Below are positions 10,681 to 22,272 of a stretch of 64,000 nt of DNA, piece by piece. The DNA comes from Apiospora phragmitis (lineage: Eukaryota; Ascomycota; Sordariomycetes; Amphisphaeriales; Apiosporaceae): assembly GCA_038363925.1 (NCBI GenBank), contig JAQQWL010000002.1:2542001-2606000 (forward strand). Reading direction: 5' to 3'. Both the position numbers and the translations under genes were made by a program. Below the pieces are notes generated by a model. That model had not been told where the DNA came from, did no database searches, and was given only the letters and a program-made list of their open reading frames with translations. Every line of letters starts with the position of its first letter. Position 1 is the stretch's first letter.

Positions 10681-13600
10681 GGTTGTTGTGTTGAGGAGGG
10701 AGACGCCCGGTGGTGTGCTAGTGTGGGTTTGTTGTGCTTGCTTGCTGGCCTGCTTGCCTGCCTGCCTGTCTGCTGCTGCTTTCTTCCTACGCGCTACGTA
10801 TGCGTTGTTCGTCGGTCGTGAGGGGGAACGAATCAGGTGACACGTTATCGTGAGGTGTGCAGCTGATAGAGCGCCAGGGTGCGAGAGGGGGGGGGCGTGT
10901 CTATTGCAGCTTGACTACTACTCCTGGTCAAGCGTATGTAGGTATGTATGGTGAGGTTCTTGCCGCCGTAAGCGTCTTGCAGGATTCGGGCTCTCTTGGA
11001 ATTGAGGTGAGGTTTGGTGGGGCTGGCGGTGATGGAGGAGGACCGGACTTGGCTTGCTGGCCAGCAGCGAGAAGCTCCTTTTTTTCCCCAGTCGAGTGCA
11101 GGTGAGTGCGGGGCGGGGCTGCTGAAAAGTGTCGGCAAGCCACGGCCACCGCCAAATCAGAGCTGCCACATCAGGCTTGCCCACTCCATTGGCCGGATGA
11201 GGGGCTGAGCAACGTTTTCTCGTCGCAGACCTGCACTTACACCGATCGACTACAAAGACCTATTGGCTCCCGTACGGCCTTCCAAAGTTGAAAATCAATG
11301 GATGATACAATGTGAGTCATACGTGCGCCCTTCTTGCATTGCATTAGGTCAATGGATATTTCTGGCCGTTGTACTGCTACATAGCTATGTACGCCGAGTC
11401 TTGACAACGAACCCGCGGCGGGCGCCAGTCTTTTTTTATCAAAAATATACGCAAAAAGAGAATAATCCAGGGGCACGTGGGCTACATTAGTTCAGGCAGG
11501 CAGGCATTTGGTTGTTGGGCTTCTGTGGTTCTGTATATAACGTCAAATCCATCTTCCTACATGAACAAGCTGCACGACACGTAATTATCCATCAGCTAAC
11601 GAACGATTTTTGCTTCATCAGGGTCCAGTTTGTTGAGGTTAGGCAGCAATAACCGAGCAACCGGACGATAGCAAATTCAGCTGCAAAATCTCTGCTTTAA
11701 CCGAGTTCCGACATGGCAACAAGTAGGCGGGATGGTGGCTTGTAAGAAAGATATGCACCCGATAGCCAGGTGCAGTAGCGACCAAGTAAGTAAGCAGAGA
11801 TGTGAACATACTTTGGATCTGAATGACATGCAACGTCATACAATGGCGGTTGCAGCACTGGCGTTCGTGGTAGATTGGTTCAATCTCAGATTCGATGGTT
11901 GCTTGTATTATCAGATGCCGGTTTCTCAGGCCGGTCTTGTACTCTTCCAATCCCCAGGAGCTGAATGCTTCAAGGCAAGCCCTATAATCACAGCTCGTAT
12001 GCGCATGTGCTATTGCCTACTGTCTACTGCCTGTATGACGGAAGGTAGGGCAAAGCCCAAAGCTCAAAGTGACATACGATTCTCAACCTCATTGGGCGGT
12101 AAGTGTCTCCTCTGCCCTTGCATAAGCCACGTGGAAAAGACCATCCATCCTGCAGGAGGCAAACAGGTTTTGCATCGCACAGAGGAGTTTATTAGCGAGA
12201 TAATCCAATCGAAAATAGCAATGTAGAACACAATACCATACCAGAACGTACGTTGTGTGACATCACCCAGCGTATCAGTGACAATAGACCGCCAATTACA
12301 TACCGCAGCCGTAACCTTGGAGCGGAAAGGCCGTGGAACAAAAGGGGGCGGGATGCAGGCTCAACATCCCGCTGCGTTGGAAGCGAGTTGAGCCCCAGGT
12401 CGAGGAAAATTATTGGATTCGTTCGGATTGACCGCCGGGGTGCCGGGTCACATTGGGTGGCATTGGTGGTAACTCATCTGGCAATCTGATCCATTGCCTA
12501 GGTCGACTGGGATTTGGCAATAATGCTTCCAATCAGTCCGAATATGGCTTTTCCGTGCAGGGGCTACGGTACGGTTCTGGTTCAAGGTGAAGGTGAGAAA
12601 TCGCGGTTCACCGAGAATCGGCATGTCCACCTTACCCACCCCTGTGGTAGCATCCATATGTCATTAGTGAGCTGGTTTCAAACAAGGCTGATGCTGGATT
12701 TATTATGGCGCCCAGGGGTCGAAAACAACGACATGTAGGCTTCCTAGGGCCCGTTTGGGGAGCAGTCTGGTGTGTGTGGCATGGGATTGTGATTTCACAA
12801 TCGTGCTCACATCGTAAGAAAATAGGTGGGTAGGCGCCTTTTGACCACCCAAAATTTGGCGCGCAGAGGGACGGCATTGAGCCGGAGGCGAGGCCGTCCA
12901 GACGGGCTGCCACGGGGAACGAGTCCGCATCCCGAAACGTGTCACTTCTAGGAAGATCCCAGTCACCAGTAGGTAGCTCGGCCAAATCCATCACCGTTCA
13001 TCCCAATAATTAGTCAATATCAGTCCATCGGCCTGTATAGCCGCAGATCATCCCTTCCACAGTCGTCTTTTGGTTCAGAATGGAAAACTTTTTACCTTCT
13101 GCGCCCGGGGCTCTGAACCAGGCACCAGGGTCCGGCTCCCCGGGCGGCCCAGGATGTTTGGTGTGTGACCGAGGGAAAGGGAAAAATTTTCCTATCTGAT
13201 TAGCGAGATGTCAATAGTATGGTAATATCAGAATACTGCTATGTACGTGCAAGAGTTGGTTTCAGGTGCTGGGGCTCGGGACGATTCCCCGGTGACGGCG
13301 CCACGAGGTACAGTAGAACACCAAAGATTTGATGGGCACTCATACCCCCTGTTGCTGCTGGCGGACGCTAGAAAGCGGACGGTAGGTACGTACATGCAGG
13401 TGTCAGGCTGCTTTGCATTGGATGTAACGTCCTTTTCTCTTCGCACATGCTTGCTTCTTCCTCTTCTAGTCTGGAAGAATTCGATCGATTGAGTCATGAA
13501 GGTCGTTTTCCATGGACTCAGATAGCATGGCACAGGTGCAGATCGAATACCACCACCCATATTAGGCTACACCTGAGCATGTATTGCATGGAGGTCGGTG

Positions 13601-16600
13601 TACCTACGCCGAGTAAACAATGGGTTTTGTTCTCTGAGATCAATGCTTAACCAGTGGGGGTCATGCAGGACGGTTAGGTACTGTAGTACTATAAGTAATA
13701 AGCTAAGTATGCAACGTGGCTGGGGAAAGGTGTAGTGGAGACCCATTGGAACCATTGAAGCTAGAGGCTACAGCTAGAAAGCGGAAGGAAGGCTTCTGGA
13801 AGGCTTCCCAATCTGCTACATGCTGGGGGTACATCGTTGGAACGGGTTTGATGGATTTGACGGAAGACAAACCCATTCCCGTTGTTGGGCTCTCTGCTAC
13901 TAGACGACATGTACATCAAGCCCTTGTCCTGCAGGTGGAGAGGATTCTTGTGATCCTCTTCTTCTGGTCACCATGTCACCACGTCACCCCGGCAGAAGCA
14001 GAAGAATCAGAAGAGAGACAATAGGGGTCCTGGCCTAATACATGGAATCCACATACCAACACCGGCAGCGATATCTCCGTAACGGCATTCAAGTTGCCAG
14101 AGTTACATGTACTGTTACACCGTCACACGACACGAGACCTATTCTGTTTATACGTCAAGGATTCAAGGTACGCAGATCACACCTGGAATCTTACAGCTCA
14201 GCGCGAGATGGACAATGCATAGAAGCCCAATCTGTCGCCGTAGAAGACATGGCCCTTGAAATGTGCGCTGCTCAAATACACAGCGATCCTACCTGCATCT
14301 GCTAAAGTGTGCATGATGCATGCACAGTAGGTACCCCGGTAGTGCATAATGCGTACATAAGAAGACCCATCCTCAGGAAGCGCCGAACATTAGGCGGTTC
14401 GGTAAGCCATTTTTTCGGCAAAGCAGATCCAAGTCCATCATGTATGGAGATGATGGCCATGTCGTATGGAAAATGGCTGGTGTTCGAGCGGTGGAGTGTT
14501 CGAAGGGACCGCCGGCCGTCACCTGGAGATTAGAGGCCATCTTGGAGGCCGGCAACTCCTTTGCTCCTTGGTGCGCTCCACGCAGTAGTGGATATGTTGT
14601 CAACCGTAGCCGTTAGCTGCAATTCCAATTCAGTGGGCAGCGAAGCTTTAGAGGCCTTCTAGAAAGAATGAATGCCGCTGCCTGTCAAGTCTGTGTGTAT
14701 CCTCATACACAATGACCCCTAGGTGGTCGCTCGCTCCGACGGAAAGTCTCTTACATGCAGAGCATGTTGTACGTACCGTATGTGCGTCCACGTGTCTGCG
14801 CAGTCGAGTGGATTCGGTCTGCCGTCTTTGGCGGTCTACATCGCCAGTATGTCTGTTTACATACGTTAACATTCTATACCGGCATGTAAGACATGTAAGC
14901 ACCTTATCCACTGCGATACAGTAGACCAGGAGAGTATGTAGAATGACGATGAGGACGATATAGTTGCGCTACCCGGTATAGCGGCACACCGCCTCCATAC
15001 TGGCTGCCCGTCTGGATAAGGTAGGATGCAGGATGTGCAGTAGGGGTTAAGGACACTCCGTAGACTGCGTCACATCGCGTTCAGCGTAGGTAGTCGGATG
15101 CAGTTTGACTAATCCGACATATTGGCGTCATTGATGATTGAATGGCAGAGCCTGCGCTTACTGTCTGAGGCAATTAGTTAACGCCGAGACAATGAGAGAA
15201 CGCGATATTGCCCAAGGCATGCGATTCGCTCGAACCATATTTGTCGTTGTTTCATCACCTGACGATTGGACGATGCGTGCATGCATTATCTGTTCATCAA
15301 TTCCACTATTAATTGGTGTTTCGACTCGATGTTATGAACTCATCACGTTGCGACTGCGGATGCCTGTAGCCACTGAGTGCCCTGTCGGAGTAAACCTTTT
15401 TTTTACCTCTTGCCCCATTAAGTCTCAAACCGTCCGCTGCTGCGGCCAATCATGTACAAGACATCAGATGTGAGCACTTTCCTGGGCCTCGCCATTTCAG
15501 TTGTATTGCCAACGCCTACCTTGCCTATGAGAATGTATGCATGGCGAGCAGCATGAGTCCCGTTCGTCCGCGGGCTACGGGTTGTTGCGCCATCTCATCG
15601 CCGCCTATGTTCTCGTGGCGCGTCAAGACCAGACTCTTGCGCGGTTGATCGATCTATGGCCAGCTAAACTTAGCCACTTGTCCTAAACGAGAGAAACAGA
15701 GCAACAATTTCCCCTGTTTCATGCCTATTTTTGACTAGATACCTGACTACAATGCAGTCTTGGTGGAGCTTCCCCGAGCTTGGCTAATGCAGGAACAAGG
15801 CGCGGTTGCTCAGAAAGGCTTCGCTCATGCCAGCCCTCCCTCCCAAGCTACCTGCCTAGGTCCAGGCTCAGGTACCTACTATTACTACTACAGACTGTGA
15901 AGTACCGTATACTTTTCATTGCTTGACTGCCCAACACCAAGGCCAATCAATGTATGAAGGCAGCATAAGGAGTTTCGAGGATAACTCAACACAAGAGAAT
16001 CTCCTTCATGCCATACAAGCAAGGCTTAGCATCTAGGTGATTGCTCAGCACCAAGTGCAATCGGATCAGTCAATGCTTACAGAAGACCATATCAAACGCA
16101 CTGGCAAAGGCCTGCCCTCTGCCATCACCTAGTCCTATGACTTGTCTCTTAGCTCTTACAGGGTAGGTACCTCGGCGCGCGAGCAAATAGACTGGAGAAC
16201 ACATTGATTGAAGCGGAAGAAGCTTACTCTGTCCATCAGTCTGGTTGACAGATCCCGCGGCCTCCTTTTCCCCTTGGTAGCTCATGTCTGGTAGCAACCT
16301 AGCATCTAGAGCTCCGACGGCGCATCTCCCTGCCACCGCACCTTCTCGTACACCTGCAAGCAAACAAATAGACAAAAGGAAGGACATGACCCATATTCTG
16401 AGTTATCGTTATCATAAGTTATTGGTGGATTGTCAGAGTCTCACCCAGAGAAACGTAGCTTGATTGCCCCCGAAGAATGTTGGGAAATTGCCGAAGACGT
16501 ATGGTCAATGGATACATCCCGTACGGAGTAGTTAAGGTAGTAATCAGGAAATTTTTTCTTCTGGAATTAAGATCTTTGTGACCGGGTGTTCCATCATGCA

Positions 16601-17492
16601 TGCTAGCCCGTGGACATGGGTGGTACAGGTACGGCGCTATGTCATTGACATATTCAATCCATTGACCATGGAACCAAGGGCGTCAAATCCTCGTTAATCG
16701 GGCCCAACCCAGCCCATTCCGCATGCAGCAGCCTTCTAGAAGCCCCCAAATGCCCCTTTCGGTTACCTGCCTTCGGTGACGGAGCTAACCTTGAGGCTAA
16801 CCTAGGTGTAGGGGTGCTGGCTGGACCTGGATGTTCTACCAGCAGCATGGGACTTCGTGATCGCGTTGTTTGTTTATGTAGGTTATGATCTGCAACGGTG
16901 CAGGAGGACGTCCCGTTTTGTGGTGACGTGGTTGGTCTCCGGCCCATTTTGTCAAGCTTGTTTACCATACGGGCATCGGTTGTTATTGTGAACGTGGGGG
17001 CCAATGATTTTCTGACTGGTCTGAGTTGGAGTCTGCAAACTGCTTACGGAAGAGACCCCGTTTGGCGACATCCCACCTATTACGCCCGTATGCTACATCT
17101 GTTCGAGTTGTACAAGTGTCGTATTGGCAATTCGAAGCGGGACAACAAGCATTTCGGACGTCTGTCCATTCCTAATCTTGTTTCGGAGGACGAGCGCCTT
17201 CCCGGATCCTGCCCTACCTCAGCCGGCTGAGTTAACTGGTTACATACCGTACGGGCTTGTACCTACATGAGGATGCCGGATCGCAGTGCCATAAGCCCGG
17301 TCCGGTCCGCTAATCTCCGAGTCGCAAAGCAAGCAACTCGGTAATACCTAATGTGCAATAACAGTAAACGTATCACTAACCAACGTGGGCGGTGTCTCAT
17401 GGTGTGACGGCGCAGGTTGGATAAATCAAAGTCATACGTAGTATGAGAGCAGGTGGTGTACTGCTAGATACCAAACATATTCTGGTGTCTTA
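10681..17492. other. Gene-poor region, part 1
   Basis: Nearly 7 kb with only scattered open frames that lack family similarity, codon regularity or plausible splicing. The first 400 bases are the ARPC5 promoter/leader. Many short GTAGGTA/TACCTAC motifs are scattered through it. A 164-codon open frame near 11732-12226 looks non-coding. No tRNA-like TpsiC-arm motif was found on inspection. Confidence 0.55.
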
Positions 17493-17672
17493 TCCCTTGA
17501 TTGCCAAATACACCACTAAGAGTGGGACCGGCCTCTGGATCAATCAGATTATCAGATATCTTCAGATGGTGAAAGTTCACGCCGTCGAGGACCTGTGACT
17601 CGCCCGGGTAACCATATAAACTGAAGTATCGCGAGTCCCCACTCTTAGTGGTGTATTTGGCAATCAGGGAGA
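17493..17672. mobile_element. MITE-like element with ~36-bp terminal inverted repeats
   Basis: The left arm 17493-17528 and right arm 17635-17670 are reverse complements over about 35 positions except for one single-base gap on each side; both carry CCAAATACACCACTAAGAGT in the same relative position. The whole element is about 180 bp with no coding capacity, the form of a miniature inverted-repeat transposable element. TA dinucleotides occur at 17491-17492 and 17673-17674, which would fit a Tc1/mariner-type (Fot1/Pot2-like) TA target duplication if the element ends are slightly ragged. The superfamily assignment is inference. Confidence 0.65.
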
Positions 17673-20600
17673 TAAAGATAGGTAGGTGATAGTGTCATGA
17701 GGTGATGCTTTACAACTGAACTGAGTCCCTAGCGTTGAGTGGCTGTTTCGGGCAACTCATCGAAGACAGAGCAGTTACGGGCGGTTCAGATGAACCGGCC
17801 GAGCGTGGAATGCCCCGCTTCGAAAGTGGTGGTAGTGATGGTGGCGTCGTTTCTTCACTGTAACCGTAGCATAAAGCTTGCCGACTCTGTTCTGCCTGTA
17901 CATTGCCAGCTCTGGTTGGGCTGGCGAGTGCTACACCACGTCGTCGTCATTGCAATACTGACACCGCGGGCATTGTTCACATATGTACCATGAGGTTTGT
18001 TCAACCGACTGAAACATCGATGGCTTAGCGCAGTGCCCCTACACGGTGATCGCTTTGCTTGAAAGATCGAGTCGCGTTATTCATTAATCGCTACAATGAC
18101 TGCCGAGTAGTTTCGACTGGGGTGCTGACGTGCTACTACAACCACCTGAAGTTTAGAATAGCAAGTGCGTGCCCAATACTACTATATCCCTCCAATGTCA
18201 CAGATAGTGGTAGTTGGTCAGATGCTTACGTTATATTCGACGGACGCGGGTGCCGAAACGGACTAGACGACAGCTGCAACGTACTTTTACGCATCTTGCC
18301 TCTTTTCCTTTGGGCGACGAAACCGTCCTTTGGCGATTTCCATCGGTGCCGAGTCAAATATTGGACACAATCAGGCAAGGTCTATACTTGGTACTATAAT
18401 TGACTCATCTACGATGCCAATCCATCACACATGTTCAACGGCATAACCCGCAGCACACAGAGTGGCTATGATTAGCCTCTATGGGTACGCGGGAGCTAGA
18501 AGCTGACTCTCCCTTGTAGTGTCAGCCCTCCATTCGATGCCTCCAAGGTGGTATCAAACCACCATCCTATCAAGACGCCAAAGGCAGGAAATCGGTGATT
18601 GCAGCCATCGGGAAAAGGCACGTCTCGTAAGATATACGAAGCTCGCCATCATGATTTTGGTTCATTGCATCCGACTGGCATTGTCTTCGTGACACCTTGC
18701 GTTAGCTAGAGCCAGGCACAATACAGGAAATATATTCTGATGAACCACGATCCATTCTGCCAGAAACCCTGGAGTATGCATGCGCGCATGCATAGTCAGG
18801 AACGGCCGCAAGAAGAGAGGTGCCATTTCCTCCTGCGCCTGATACATTCCCAGAGATTCGGGCCATGGCAATGTTCAAGCAACCACCTTGTATGTAATGC
18901 GACTAAGAATAGACATTATCCAATGCGGTGTCTCCTTTCACGACACCAACTCCGTATTCTGTATTCGACTTCTGGAATCGTGACTACAACACGCGTAGTA
19001 TTGGCAAAGTAGTATTCTCGTGGCGTAACGCTCTTACCGGACTATTTGGTATGTATTCAGTCTCTCCAATGTCTCTGTGCCACTGCCGAATGATGGGAAT
19101 CTGCATTGGCTAGTCGCACGTCTCCAAAAGTGGGCATCGGAACGAAGACAGGATGGACGCCGTGTCACCAAGACCTAGGGACCCTAAGTCAGGCCTTAAG
19201 CAGCCGCGCTGATGCTCTCTGACTGGCAGCCCTCCCGCAAGCATCCATCATTGAACCCAAAATAGTAGCTTCAGCTGCGTGGCTGACATACCCGACAGCA
19301 CGTGTACAGTAGTTCAGGATGTGTGATAAGCCCGAAGCACGGTAATTCCCTTCTTCAGCACCATCATACGAGCCAACACGGTTAACCTACTATGTATGTT
19401 TCTACAATAGTCTCTCGATAACAACAATAACTACATACAACATGAACTAGATTGATGATCGGTCGGACTGACCGGAGAGACTCACCAGGCAACACGGCAA
19501 GACTCCAGGCACGTTCGTTTTCCCAATCTCGCACCTTTTATTACCCAACTAGGCATTCTGCCTTCCGAGTTCCCCTAGTTCGCCGACCCGCCATCGAACC
19601 GTTTCCTCAGAACTTTGTACCCCATGTCGTTTTCCCCCTTCCCAAGCATAGCATCACTTTTTCTTTTCTTTGGGCCAGATATCATTTCCCACGCGGCAGA
19701 GAAAGTTTTGGGCCGATGAAACCAACAGAAACTTTGAAAAGATTGCCAATCAAGACGTGTCCCCGGCATGGTTTCTTCTGCAAAGTCTGGAGACAATGAC
19801 ATGCTGTTACTGAACCAACCTTGTCGGTATGGAGCCATAACAGTCTGGCCCCAAATCCACCTCGTCGGCACTTGCGAAACTCAGCAAGGCTGGGCATCAG
19901 ACGACAGAAGTGGACTTGTTCTCGCAGCATTGTTCATCGCGAGGCCTGATATGGAAGCAATGGTGGAAGCGTGGAAGGGATAGCAAATATTCGAGAAAAA
20001 TTCGAAAGTGGGCGCGACCTGGTCTAGCGTGTCGGGCAAGGGAATTATTACCCAGGTGGATCAAGCGTACCGACAACGAAAGGATCACCCCGTATCCCTG
20101 TTAGCCTGTAGGACAATCCCAGAACGACATTTCAAACCCTGTGTGACATTATTATTTCTCGCCAGAGGACGATTGATGTTCAGGGGTGGGCGACCTGTCG
20201 GTCTGGTCAGTACTGGGTACCGGGTACCTCGCGTACCCGACCTATCCTTTCCTGCTTGTCCCAACCGGAGCGAAGCGTTAGGCAGGCTGCTGGTCCACTA
20301 GGGAAATGGCCGCCACTAAACTACAGACCTCCCCCACTGTAGTAAGGGACAATTCCGTCTTTGTTGTTGAACAACCCCCGGCCCGACCACACACTGCTTC
20401 TTCTGCGCTCAATAGTCGACCGTGGAAGTGACTGCTCATCATGGGCAGGGAGGCACAGAGGCAAGTGGGCATTGCACATCTACTTGAAGCTCTCCGAGTA
20501 CCAAGGACGGGGCAGGACTGCTGTGCAATTTCAGCATTAAGTATGTACAATGTTATGTACATGTAGCACTGGGTCAGAAGCAAGATGGCCTGCATAATTC

Positions 20601-21099
20601 ATCAGTTGAAGGAAGTGAGTGACTGGAGTTAGTCGAGGGTTCTGCCAAAGGGTCTCTTCCATCAGTTTTCCCTACTAGCGATCTACGGTCTAACACAACA
20701 ACACCAACACGCCGTGCATGGGAAGCTAGGGTGAGCCTACAGGAGCGTACATGCAGTATGGGGGTACTTCGTGTTGTACGATAGGGCGATGCGATGACTT
20801 GGATCCATTCTACTGACGTCTGTCTGCCCGGCCGGCCCATTGAATTTGTTGTCCAGGTCATGGGCCGGATGTACTTCTACTTGCCAGCATCAGACTAACT
20901 TAGCATGTACCGAACGCCCCAAACGACCTAACGGGGCATCCTCATGTGCGCTAACCGGCCTACCCATGCAACCCGCGGTTGACTTGGCTTGTCAAGGTGG
21001 TTCCCTGCGACGGCCAGGTACCTGCTGGGTCTCTCATTTACATGCGTGAAGTTTGAGGCCTGGTAAATTGAACCACCCTTTTCCTTCCCCTTGGAAACG
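17673..21099. other. Gene-poor region, part 2
   Basis: No supported gene. Open frames up to about 115 codons on both strands overlap each other and show no family. Contains the 20-bp palindrome listed separately and repeated GGGTAC/GTACCC boxes near 20213-20245. Confidence 0.55.
18775..18794. repeat. Perfect 20-bp palindrome
   Basis: TATGCATGCGCGCATGCATA reads identically on both strands, with alternating purine-pyrimidine throughout. It could form a cruciform or Z-DNA-prone core, or be a dimeric protein site; no function can be assigned. Confidence 0.5.
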
Positions 21100-22173
21100 C
21101 ACACACCCCCCCCTTCAAAGGCCAACACGCCCTTATGTCTTTTTATAAGACGGAATTCGACCCCCTTCCCAGGCCCAATTTCAGAGGAGTTTTTTCTAAA
21201 CCATCTTTCGGTTGTTTGTACAATAAGAGTCTCCAGTCTCGCTCATCCGCTCCCTCTCTCATATATTGCTATTCTGCCTGTATTTGAAGACAAAAGCCTC
21301 GTCTCTCGCCGACACTCCTTGTTGTACGACTACCACTTCCAGCGCTCTTCTTTCCTGCAACTGCTTTAAGCGATTTGATCCACTCCTCCACCTGCAGCAG
21401 CCAACAGCAGCATTTCCAGCAGCAGCTATTGCTTCAGCCCAGCGAAAACTTGCAGCCGCCGTACCTGGCATATCGTTCCAAGACAACGACAATAATCCAA
21501 CCCTTTGAGACCTCATAATCCTTCTCGTTCCCGAGACTAGACTTGCGCGACCCTCGCCAAAAAGCCGACCTCCAGCAACTACCAACAATACTTGGTCTGA
21601 CTGCCTGTCTGCTGTCTCATTCACGAACTTCCAAAGCTGCCTCGGAAACCGACGCCCGGAACACCAACCTGCGCAGACCAAATCCTCCTTCCGGATATAT
21701 AATTTGGTCGTCATCCCCTTCGACGCCTCCAGTGCTTATATCAGCTCTTAATTGACATATACGCCCATCACCTTTGGCTACCACCCTACAATTTCAGCAC
21801 TCTGACTGAAAGCAACCTACCCGACGACGCAAGAACCCCTGCACTTGCTGCATCATCGCCTCCTTACCCTCGCTAATCCTAACCCACGGCATCCCGCGCC
21901 TCGCAAGGTACATATCTTCTACGTCGCACTACGAAGCCTAAATTTGTGAGTCATGCCACACATGGGAGAGCATGACTACATGCTCTCATTCCCTTTTGCG
22001 TTCTTTGGTCCTTTGCCTCTCCCCTGCCTCTTGGCTTCATAATCCATGCGATGGGGGAGTGGTAATAATGCATTCCTATACGAATCCCTTACAAGGGAGC
22101 AGGTACACTTTGTTGGAGTAGTTTGCTGACCATGACCTTGTTTCAGCAGCACACATCCCTCGGACAGACTACC
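21100..22173 (+). promoter_or_regulatory. Probable long 5' leader with one intron, upstream of a short ORF
   Basis: From about 21100 the plus strand becomes strongly C/T-rich (for example 21140-21420 and 21760-21900), typical of highly transcribed ascomycete leaders. A good intron candidate spans 21946-22146: donor GTGAGT, branch-like CTGAC, acceptor TTTCAG. Its acceptor lies 27 bases before the ATG at 22174. Several upstream ATGs occur in the leader. That this is a transcribed leader is inference from composition and splice signals. Confidence 0.4.
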
Positions 22174-22272
22174 ATGTTTGACACAGAGTTGCAAAGCTTC
22201 GCCAACATGGGCCGCGGTGCATACGACACGACTGGTGTGCCCAAGCCTCCCCCCAGGCCCAAGCCATCATAA
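22174..22272 (+). CDS. Candidate 32-residue microprotein
   Basis: A 33-codon ORF with a favourable context (A at -3: ACTACCATG) directly after the candidate leader intron. The peptide begins MFDTELQSFAN, continues MGRGAYDTTGVPKPP, and ends in a Pro/Arg/Lys-rich tail closing with PKPS then TAA. It has no membrane segment or signal peptide. The non-random look (amphipathic start, Gly/Tyr centre, proline tail) and position behind a long spliced-type leader argue for a real small gene. I do not recognise a named family, so no function is proposed. It could still be a chance ORF. Confidence 0.4.
   Translation: MFDTELQSFANMGRGAYDTTGVPKPPPRPKPS

Noticed and set aside
11732..12226. 164-codon plus-strand open frame in the gene-poor region
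   Set aside because: Amino-acid composition is random-looking, there is no family similarity, and no splice or leader features accompany it.
21259..21714. 151-codon minus-strand open frame
   Set aside because: It is antisense to the pyrimidine-rich leader; openness follows from the skewed composition rather than coding.
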